From: IDS-8 sp035304345
Lineage (GTDB): Bacteria; Pseudomonadota; Gammaproteobacteria; Steroidobacterales; Woeseiaceae
NCBI GenBank assembly: GCA_035304345.1
Contig: DATGQE010000068.1
Location: 6,154 to 70,153, forward strand
Length of the DNA: 64,000 nt
Reading direction: 5' to 3'
Shown: positions 57,640 through 64,000 of the stretch, one piece after another
Numbering within the stretch: position 1 is the stretch's first letter
Layout of the letters: each line of letters starts with the position of its first letter
Program-made: the position numbers and the translations under genes
Notes under the pieces: generated by a model
What the model was told of the DNA's origin: nothing
Databases searched by the model: none
Seen by the model: only the letters and a program-made list of their open reading frames with translations

Positions 57640-60060
57640 TCACGGGTTGGCGGCCGAGCCGGGTGGGGCGTCATCGGCGTGGCCCCATTCGAAGTTGCGC
57701 ACCTCCGGCATGTCCTCGCCGTGCTCGTGGATGTACTGCTTGTGCTCGACCAGCTTGTCACGAATGCGCTGCTTGGCGTAGCCGGCGTGCGGCTCCAGTT
57801 TCTTCACGCGGTCGATGACGTCGTTCACCAGGTGGAAGCGGTCGATGTCGTTCAGCACCGCCATGTCGAACGGCGTGGTCGTCGTGCCTTCCTCCTTGTA
57901 GCCGCGCACGTGCAGGTTGGGGTGATTGGTCCTGCGGTACGTCAGGCGGTGGATCAGCCACGGGTAGCCGTGATAGCAGAAGATGATCGGCTTGTCCCGC
58001 GTGAACAGGGCGTCGAACTCGCGGTCGGGCAGGCCGTGCGGGTGCTCCGAGGGGGACTGCAGCGTCATCAGGTCGACGACGTTGACTACGCGTACCTTCA
58101 GGTCGGGGAAATACTCGCGCAGTATCGACACGGCCGCGAGCGTCTCCAGCGTCGGCACGTCTCCGGCGCAGGCCATGACCACGTCGGGCTCGCCGCCGCG
58201 GTCGTTGCTCGCCCATTCCCAGATGCCGATCCCCGTCTTGCAGTGCTTCACCGCCGCGTCCATGTCGAGGTACTGCGCCTGCGACTGCTTCCCGGCGACG
58301 ATCACGTTCACGAAGTGCTGCGACCGCAGGCACTTGTCGGCCACGCACAGCAGCGTGTTCGCATCCGGCGGCAGGTACACGCGGATGATGTCCGCCTTCT
58401 TGTTGACGACGTGGTCGATGAACCCGGGGTCCTGGTGGCTGAAGCCGTTGTGGTCCTGGCGCCAGACGTGGGAGGTGAGCAGGTAATTGAGGGACGCGAT
58501 CGGCCGGCGCCACGGCACTTCCTTGCTCGTCTTGAGCCACTTGGCGTGCTGGTTGAACATCGAGTCGACGATGTGGATGAACGCCTCGTAGCACGAGAAG
58601 AAGCCGTGGCGCCCGGTGAGCAGGTAGCCTTCGAGCCAGCCCTGGCAGAGGTGCTCGGAGAGCACCTCCATCACCCGCCCGTCGTGCGCCAGGTGCCGGT
58701 CGACCTCGAGGATCTCGTCCGCGGTCACCTTGCTCGTCGCCTCGTACACCGCCGTGAGGCGGTTCGACTCCGTCTCGTCCGGGCCGAAGATGCGGAAGTT
58801 GCGGGCGTTGCGGTTCTGCTCGACCACGTCGCGGAGGAACTGGCCGAGCACGCGCGTGGCCTCGGCCTTGACGCCGCCCGGACGCGGGACCTCCACGGCG
58901 TAATCGCGGAAGTCCGGCAGGCGCAGGTTGCGCAGGAGCAGCCCGCCGTTCGCGTGCGGATTCGCCCCCATGCGGCGGTTGCCTTCCGGTGCGAGGTCGC
59001 GGATCGCCTGCACCGGGCAGCCGTCGTCGTCGAACAGCTCCTCGGGGCGGTAGTGGCGCAGCCACTCCTCGAGCGCCCTGAGATGGTCGGGGTTGGAGCG
59101 AATCTGCGCGAGCGGCACCTGGTGTGAGCGCCAGGTGCCTTCCACCGGCAGCCCGTCGACCTCGTCCGGCCCGGTCCAGCCTTTCGGCGTGCGGAGCACG
59201 ATCATCGGCCACCGCGGGCGCGACTTGAACCCGCTGGTGCGCGCCTCGCGCTGGATCTCGGCGATGCGGTCGAGCACGTCGTCCAGCGTGAGCGCGATGC
59301 GCTCGTGGATGTCCTCGATCGGCTCGCTGTCGTCGCCGGAAACGAAGTGCGGCTCGTAGCCGTAGCCGCGAAACAGGTCTTCGAGCTCGCCCTGCGGCAT
59401 GCGCGCCAGGAAGGCCGGGTTCGCGATCTTCCAGCCGTTGAGGTGCAGGATGGGGAGCACCGCGCCGTCGTGCACGGGGTTCAGGAACTTGGTGGAATGC
59501 CAGCTCGCGGCGAGCGGGCCCGTCTCGGCCTCGCCGTCCCCGACCACGCAGGCGGCGACGAGGTCCGGGTTGTCGAACACGGCGCCGAAGGCGTGCGCCA
59601 GCGAATAGCCGAGCTCACCGCCCTCGTTGATCGAGCCCGGCGTTTCGGGCGCGCAGTGGCTCGGGATGCCGCCGGGAAACGAGAACTGCTTGAACAGCCG
59701 GCGCATGCCGCGCTCGTCCAGCGACACGTCCGGGTACAGCTCGCTGTAGGTGCCTTCGAGCCAGGTGTTGGCGACGGGCCCGGGCCCGCCATGGCCGGGC
59801 CCCGTGACGAAGATCATGTCGAGGTCCCGCTGCCGGATGACCCGGTTCAGGTGCGCGTACACGAGGTTCAGGCCGGGCGTCGTGCCCCAGTGCCCGAGCA
59901 GCCGCGGCTTCACGTGCTCGACCGCGAGCGGCTCCCTGAGCAGCGGGTTGTCGAGCAGGTAGATCTGCCCCACGGAAAGGTAATTGGCCGCACGCCACCA
60001 GAGGTCGATCTGCTCCAGGCGCTGCGGGTCGGACGCGGAATCTGCGGTCACCACGGCCAT
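57640..60060 (-). CDS. xfp: Phosphoketolase (xylulose-5-phosphate/fructose-6-phosphate)
   Basis: Thiamine-diphosphate enzyme that splits xylulose 5-phosphate or fructose 6-phosphate with phosphate to acetyl phosphate plus a C3 or C4 sugar phosphate. The length (806) is normal. Blocks include LLGHWGTTPGLNLVYAHLN, the cofactor region GDGEAETGPLA, FVTGPGHGGP and FSHQDPGFIDH. With ackA directly downstream it forms the phosphoketolase bypass, yielding acetate and ATP. ATG at 60060 is preferred over an in-frame ATG at 60072, which would put the start inside a palindrome. Confidence 0.95.
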   Translation of the reverse strand: MAVVTADSASDPQRLEQIDLWWRAANYLSVGQIYLLDNPLLREPLAVEHVKPRLLGHWGTTPGLNLVYAHLNRVIRQRDLDMIFVTGPGHGGPGPVANTWLEGTYSELYPDVSLDERGMRRLFKQFSFPGGIPSHCAPETPGSINEGGELGYSLAHAFGAVFDNPDLVAACVVGDGEAETGPLAASWHSTKFLNPVHDGAVLPILHLNGWKIANPAFLARMPQGELEDLFRGYGYEPHFVSGDDSEPIEDIHERIALTLDDVLDRIAEIQREARTSGFKSRPRWPMIVLRTPKGWTGPDEVDGLPVEGTWRSHQVPLAQIRSNPDHLRALEEWLRHYRPEELFDDDGCPVQAIRDLAPEGNRRMGANPHANGGLLLRNLRLPDFRDYAVEVPRPGGVKAEATRVLGQFLRDVVEQNRNARNFRIFGPDETESNRLTAVYEATSKVTADEILEVDRHLAHDGRVMEVLSEHLCQGWLEGYLLTGRHGFFSCYEAFIHIVDSMFNQHAKWLKTSKEVPWRRPIASLNYLLTSHVWRQDHNGFSHQDPGFIDHVVNKKADIIRVYLPPDANTLLCVADKCLRSQHFVNVIVAGKQSQAQYLDMDAAVKHCKTGIGIWEWASNDRGGEPDVVMACAGDVPTLETLAAVSILREYFPDLKVRVVNVVDLMTLQSPSEHPHGLPDREFDALFTRDKPIIFCYHGYPWLIHRLTYRRTNHPNLHVRGYKEEGTTTTPFDMAVLNDIDRFHLVNDVIDRVKKLEPHAGYAKQRIRDKLVEHKQYIHEHGEDMPEVRNFEWGHADDAPPGSAANP

Positions 60061-60067
60061 GCCACCA

Positions 60068-60082
60068 TGCAATCGGATTGCA
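60068..60082. promoter_or_regulatory. Perfect palindrome just upstream of xfp
   Basis: TGCAATCGGATTGCA is a 15-base perfect inverted repeat (7-base arms, one central base) and ends about 8 bases upstream of the ATG at 60060. A partial copy (TGCAATCGATTA) follows at 60079-60090. It fits a repressor operator or a site that affects translation. Confidence 0.45.
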
Positions 60083-60214
60083 ATCGATTAGGGAAAACGG
60101 GTCGAAGGCCCGACTTTGAGCACCGACGGCGGAGGAGGCGCGAGCACGCTGAACGGCCGTACGGGTTTGCGGAAACGATACTAAGAACCCCGGCCGGCGG
60201 CAAGCGCCGCGCGT

Positions 60215-62005
60215 TCACCGCCGCGGGTCCGGGTCGCCGCGTGTTGCGCGGATCCAGGCATCGACCTGCCGTTCCAGCAGGTCGAGCGTGACACCGCCGT
60301 CGAGCAGCACGACGTCGTGGAACTCGCGCACGTCGAACTGCGCGCCGAGCTCGCGGCGCGCGCGCTCCTTGAGCTCGAGGATCTTGAGCTCCCCCATCTT
60401 GTACGCCAGCGCCTGCCCGGGCCAGGAGATGTAGCGGTCGACCTCGGTGTTGACATTGTGCAGCGAGAGCGCCGTGTTGTCCGCGAGATAGCGGCGCGCC
60501 TCTTCGCGGGTCCAGCCCAGCGCGTGGATCCCGGTGTCGATCACCAGCCGGCACGCGCGCCACATCTCGTAGGACAGGCGCCCGAAATGATCGTAGGGTG
60601 TCTCGTAGATGCCGAAGTCGATGCCGAGCTTCTCCGCGTACAGACCCCAGCCTTCGCCGAACGCGTGCGGGTAGAACGCGCGCCGGAACTCGGGGATGCC
60701 GGTCAGCTCCTGGCGCAGGGCGATCTGCTGGTGATGGCCGGGAACGGCCTCGTGCGCCGTGAGCGCGGCGAGCTGGTACAAGGGCCGCTTCTCGAGCGCG
60801 TACGTGTTGACGAGGTAGTAGCCGCCGCGGCGTCCGCCGATCGGCGCGCCCCAGTAGCGGCCCGTCGTGTAGTTCGGCGCGATGTCGGGCGGCACGGGCA
60901 TCACGCCGTACGGCAGGCGCGGCAGGGTCTTGAAGAACGCCGGCATCTGCCCGTCGATCTTCTTCGCGATCCAGCTCGCCTCCTTGAGCAGGTCGTCGGC
61001 CGTGTCGGCATAGAAGCGCTCATCGGTCCGCAGGTGCTCGACGAACTCGGCGAACGTGCCGTCGAACTCGACCTGGCGAATGATCGCCTCCATCTCCGCG
61101 CGGATGCGGGCGACTTCGGAGCGGCCGAGCTCGTGAATGCCCTGCGGCGTGGCGTCGCCCAGCGTCGTGTAGTAACGGACCAGGTCGGTATACCAGTCCT
61201 CGCCGTCGGGGAAGGTCGTCCGGCCCATTGCCACGCGGGCGCCGGGACTGTACTCGTCGCGGAAAAAGGACAGGAAGCGGCGATACGCGGGAACCACCAC
61301 GGTCTCGATCGCCTCGACGCCGGCGGCGCGCAGCCGCTCGCGCAGGGCGGCGTCGAAATGCGCCGGGAACGCGCGAAACGGCGTGAAGAACACGCTGTCT
61401 TCCGCGCTGGCGACGATCGGTCCTTCGATCGACGGCTCGATCGCCTCGAGGATGATCTTCGGCTGGGTGATGCCGAGCTCGAGACCCTCGCGCATGTTGG
61501 CGATGTGGACGTCGAAGTAATCGCCGATGGCGCGCAGGCGTGCCAGGTAGTTCTCGTAATCCGCAACGGTGTCGAACGGCATCGATTCGTACATGCGCTG
61601 GATGCCGACGTGGAAGCCGTCGTCGCTCAAAATCGGGATGCGGTACGGATGGTAGCGGGCCAGTCGCACGCGGCTGCCCACCACGAATTCGAACAGGTCG
61701 TAGTTGAGCCGGTCCTCCTCGTCGAGAGCGGCGCGATCGATGGCGTGCAGGCGCTCGAGAAACGCCCGGTCCTCCTGCAGCCAGCGCCGGTGGTTCTCCG
61801 GGGTCTCGACGGGGAGGCGATCGTCGTACTCGTGCACGCCCATGTCGCTCGCGAACAGGGGATCGCGTGCAAGCCGCACCCGCCACTCGTCGGCGAACAA
61901 CGCATGGAGCTCCGCGGCCGGGCCGGAGCGCGCGGACGCGTCCGCCGCGGCGACCAGCGGCGGCAGGACGAGCAACAGGAAGGCGAGGCAGAGGGTTCGG
62001 GACAT
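60215..62005 (-). CDS. DUF885 metallo-peptidase-like protein, exported
   Basis: A 596-residue exported protein of the DUF885 family. Signal peptide (SRTLCLAFLLLVLPPLVAAA). Zinc-binding core HEAVPGHHQQ (about residue 420) of the HExxxGHxxQ type, then FGEGWGLYAEKLG with a third ligand Glu, as in M32-like carboxypeptidases. Members are annotated as dipeptidyl or carboxypeptidase-like proteins with few tested. ATG at 62003-62005 follows AGGAG by nine bases and is chosen over an upstream ATG. A possible peptide-processing partner of the S9 peptidase, though distant. Ends at 60215. Confidence 0.9.
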   Translation of the reverse strand: MSRTLCLAFLLLVLPPLVAAADASARSGPAAELHALFADEWRVRLARDPLFASDMGVHEYDDRLPVETPENHRRWLQEDRAFLERLHAIDRAALDEEDRLNYDLFEFVVGSRVRLARYHPYRIPILSDDGFHVGIQRMYESMPFDTVADYENYLARLRAIGDYFDVHIANMREGLELGITQPKIILEAIEPSIEGPIVASAEDSVFFTPFRAFPAHFDAALRERLRAAGVEAIETVVVPAYRRFLSFFRDEYSPGARVAMGRTTFPDGEDWYTDLVRYYTTLGDATPQGIHELGRSEVARIRAEMEAIIRQVEFDGTFAEFVEHLRTDERFYADTADDLLKEASWIAKKIDGQMPAFFKTLPRLPYGVMPVPPDIAPNYTTGRYWGAPIGGRRGGYYLVNTYALEKRPLYQLAALTAHEAVPGHHQQIALRQELTGIPEFRRAFYPHAFGEGWGLYAEKLGIDFGIYETPYDHFGRLSYEMWRACRLVIDTGIHALGWTREEARRYLADNTALSLHNVNTEVDRYISWPGQALAYKMGELKILELKERARRELGAQFDVREFHDVVLLDGGVTLDLLERQVDAWIRATRGDPDPRR

Positions 62006-62059
62006 GCTCGAGGCTCCTGTCATCGAGGGGGGCGCGTCCGGCACGCGCGCTCGCGGGGG

Positions 62060-62947
62060 TCACCGGGATGCGCGCGCCTGCGGGCCGACTCCCAGGCGGC
62101 GCGCGAGCCGCTGCGCGTCGCGTGGCGCGTAAACCTTGGCATCGTTGTCGAAGTAGACGTACACGTCGCGGCGGCGGCGCCGCGGCCGCCGGGTGGAGAC
62201 GGTGCGTGCGTCGGCCACCTGGCCGCCCCGGTGCCAGGCTTCGATTTTCCGCGCCCAGTCATCGAGCACGCGGGGCGTGTAGCCGCTGACGTACAGCTCC
62301 TTGTCGCCATGCAGGCGAACGTACACGAAGTCGGCGGTGACGTCTTCCATGAGCGGCCAGCGACCGGCGGTGTCGGCGACGACCAGCGCCACGTTGTTGC
62401 GGCGCAGCAGGTCGATGAGCTCCGGCTGCTCGAAGCTCGCGTGCCGCACCTCCATCGCGTGGCGGATCTCGATGCCGGGATCGATCGCGAGGCTCGTGCG
62501 GCCTTTCACGCGCGCGTCATGGCGCCGTGCGAGGGCGGCCGCCGCCGCGCCGTTGCGGGGCAAGAGGTCGAGGAAAGCCTGGATGCGCGCCGCGTCGTAG
62601 CCGAGCTGCGGCGGGAACTGCCACAGGAGCGGGCCGAGCTTGCGGCCCAGCTCGAAGAGCCCCGAAGCGAAGAAGTTCGCGAGCGGCGTCTCCACGTCCT
62701 TGAGCTTGCGCATGTGCGTGATGTAGCGGCCGCCCTTTACCGCGAACACGAAATCGTCCGGCACCTCGTCGCGCCAGCGCGCGTAGCTCGCCGGCGTCTG
62801 CAGGGAATAGAAGCTGCCGTTCAGCTCGATGCTGTCGAAGCGCTCCGCGGCGTAGCGGAGCTCCAGGCGCTGCGGCAGGCCCTCCGGGTAGAACTTCCCG
62901 CGCCAGCCCGCGTACCGCCAGCCCGAGATGCCGATGCGAATCGTCAT
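62060..62947 (-). CDS. DUF72 (YecE-like) protein
   Basis: A 295-residue DUF72 protein, TIM-barrel type. Start TIRIGISGWRYAGWRGKFYP is the family signature (GxSGW), with ERFDSIELNGSFYSLQ and PLLWQFPPQLGYD blocks, then FVYVRLHGDKELY. Function is unknown in general; some family members relate to Fe-S or sugar metabolism by genome context. The C-terminal DVYVYFDNDAKVYAPRDAQRL is kept. Two overlapping rules place the ATG at 62947 as start. Lies between DUF885 and the BON-domain gene, about 54 bases from the former. Confidence 0.93.
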   Translation of the reverse strand: MTIRIGISGWRYAGWRGKFYPEGLPQRLELRYAAERFDSIELNGSFYSLQTPASYARWRDEVPDDFVFAVKGGRYITHMRKLKDVETPLANFFASGLFELGRKLGPLLWQFPPQLGYDAARIQAFLDLLPRNGAAAAALARRHDARVKGRTSLAIDPGIEIRHAMEVRHASFEQPELIDLLRRNNVALVVADTAGRWPLMEDVTADFVYVRLHGDKELYVSGYTPRVLDDWARKIEAWHRGGQVADARTVSTRRPRRRRRDVYVYFDNDAKVYAPRDAQRLARRLGVGPQARASR

Positions 62948-63034
62948 GCCGCCACGATACGCGGTTCAGAGCGCGGGTCGCGCGCGGTCGGTGCCTCGGG
63001 CGGGAGGGCGACGCGCGGTGGCGCGGGTGGCGCG

Positions 63035-63583
63035 TCAGCGGTCATCCGGCGCGCGCGCCACGAGCGGCACCCGGATCTCGTTCTCGACCTCGCGGACGCC
63101 GCGTACCGCCTTGGCGACCGTGGCGGCGAGCGCCTGCTGGGCCAGCGATTCGACCACGCCGTCCAGCGTCACGCGACCCTCGTTCACGATGGCGTTGATC
63201 CTCCAGGATTCCGTCGTCGCATTGCGCTCGAGGGCCTCCTCGACGTCGCGCTCGATCTCGGCATCGTCGCGCTGCACGGGCTCGACGACCAGGTTGTCGT
63301 CGATCGCCCGCACGCCCCTGACCGAGGCGGCGATGTGCACTGCGCGGTCGCGTGCGAGCAGGTGCGGCACCGACCTCGTGAGCACGACGATGCCGTCATC
63401 CCAGTCGACCCGGATGTCGCGCGCATCGAGCCCGGCCGCGGCACGCAGGCGCTCCTCGATGGTGCCGACGGGATCCGCGGGGGTGACGGAACGCCGGGCC
63501 TCCGTGCTTTGCTGCGCCGCCGCCGGACTGGTGCAGGCGAGCCACGACAGGATGAACCGGCAGGATACCGTCGTCCGCAGCAT
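63035..63583 (-). CDS. BON-domain protein, exported
   Basis: A 182-residue periplasmic protein with a signal peptide (SCRFILSWLACTSPAAAQQ). Two BON-like domains follow: one at ~45-105 (IRVDWDDGIVVLTRSVP, VRGVRAIDDNLVV) and another at ~110-175 (AIVNEGRVTLDGVVESL and VRGVREVENEIRV), each with the conserved glycine turn. BON domains bind phospholipids or pore-forming partners and are seen in OsmY-like envelope-stress proteins. ATG at 63581-63583 follows GGAGGCAAGC. It is on the same strand as its neighbours but 88 bases apart from the DUF72 gene. Confidence 0.88.
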   Translation of the reverse strand: MLRTTVSCRFILSWLACTSPAAAQQSTEARRSVTPADPVGTIEERLRAAAGLDARDIRVDWDDGIVVLTRSVPHLLARDRAVHIAASVRGVRAIDDNLVVEPVQRDDAEIERDVEEALERNATTESWRINAIVNEGRVTLDGVVESLAQQALAATVAKAVRGVREVENEIRVPLVARAPDDR

Positions 63584-63744
63584 GCTTGCCTCCGCAAGCG
63601 GGGTGGGGCCGAAGGCCATGCAAGGCGCGTTCCTGCAGGCCGCACCGAACCCGCTCCCGAGCAACGTTCATGCCCGGCCACTGGCCGCAACGCGGAGCCG
63701 TGTCCGCACGGCAGCCATTCCCCCGGGGACACCCCCGGTCGCGA

Positions 63745-63782
63745 CGGGGCTTAAGCCCCGCCGCGGCGGAGCTTAAGCCCCG
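63745..63782. repeat. Palindrome pair with GCTTAAGC cores
   Basis: CGGGGCTTAAGCCCCG (63745-63760) is a perfect 16-base palindrome, then CCGCGGCGG, then a partial copy AGCTTAAGCCCCG (63770-63782). It may be an intergenic repeat family or a terminator-like structure between two minus-strand genes. Confidence 0.4.
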
Positions 63783-63872
63783 ATCGCCAGCGGGCATGAA
63801 CGAATGCGGAGGCAGAGGCCGGTGCCACCGAGGCAAGAGCGAGCCTCGTTCGGTCACATCCGGTGCGACCGC

Positions 63873-64000
63873 CTACAGGGCCCACTCGAAACTCAGGGAA
63901 TAGCTCGTGCCCGGGTCCGCCTCGTAGGTCGTGATGCCGGCCCGCTCGATCGTGACCTTCTCGTCGAGCAGGTTGCGTGCCTTCAGCTTGAACGTCATGG
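63873..64000 (-). CDS. TonB-dependent receptor C-terminus (5' end outside window)
   Basis: The minus frame closes at a TAG (63873-63875) and stays open to 64000. The 42 visible residues read TFKLKARNLLDEKVTI, then a short loop and a final strand SYSLSFEWAL, which is the standard barrel end (NLLDEK is the classic penultimate phrase of TonB receptors). Most of the protein is outside the window. Confidence 0.85.
   Translation of the reverse strand, partial: MTFKLKARNLLDEKVTIERAGITTYEADPGTSYSLSFEWAL

Overview
The window is about 68% GC, densely coded and chromosomal in character. It carries five TonB-dependent receptors (two cut by the window edges), an ECF sigma/FecR pair, many exported enzymes and lipoproteins, a tRNA-Ala and REP-like GTAGGAGCG palindromes. 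This points to a Gram-negative proteobacterium, most likely a polymer- and peptide-degrading gammaproteobacterium (Xanthomonadales/Steroidobacterales-like). That placement is inferred from gene content only. No phage, insertion sequence, integrase or CRISPR array was seen.

Layout. 1-6100: end of a pectin locus (TonB receptor C-terminus, GH28 polygalacturonase, PL1 pectate lyase, UxaA-type dehydratase) with a GFA-family protein and a Mut7-C protein between. 6166-7391: SRPBCC protein and the CnoX/YbbN chaperedoxin. 7392-8211: the only long non-coding stretch, with an AT-rich island. 8212-17022: amidohydrolase, TonB receptor, a 38-residue membrane protein coupled to an SSS symporter, a hypothetical protein and a D-aminoacylase lipoprotein, which together look like an uptake-and-hydrolysis locus for N-acylated amino acids or peptides. 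17136-20489: small hypothetical, pyrimidine-dimer glycosylase family protein, a GST-tail fragment, methyltransferase, a beta-roll repeat protein and a glycine-rich lipoprotein. 20625-24083: NarL-type two-component pair and an unusual RNase HII homologue. 24080-30876: FecR and FecI-type sigma divergent from a signalling TonB receptor (STN domain) and an S9 peptidase.

30898-36871 (minus): serine beta-lactamase-like hydrolase, a large secreted six-hairpin-like protein, and a CadC-like winged-helix/TPR regulator. 37095-44184 (plus): five packed genes that all encode exported proteins, ending in a clostripain-family (C11) protease and including a DUF4384 lipoprotein; this is the best candidate here for an undescribed surface system. 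44224-50113: methyltransferase-like protein, bactofilin, BtuB-like receptor, octaheme cytochrome/HEAT/TPR lipoprotein, tRNA-Ala(CGC). 50146-54541: SDR, a sortase with its own LPQTA substrate, Mpo1-like membrane protein, two GNATs, glycine-zipper lipoprotein. 54682-60060 (minus): phosphoketolase, a divergent acetate kinase and a HAD-phosphatase/HerA-like ATPase fusion, forming a phosphoketolase bypass operon. 60215-64000 (minus): DUF885 peptidase, DUF72 protein, BON-domain protein and the 3' end of another TonB receptor.

The most notable items are the RNase HII homologue lacking the GRG motif and carrying an extra C-terminal region, the acetate kinase with an altered HLGNG motif beside a HAD-ATPase fusion, the Gram-negative sortase/substrate pair, the exported C11-protease cluster, the small symporter partner protein, and several candidate operators.
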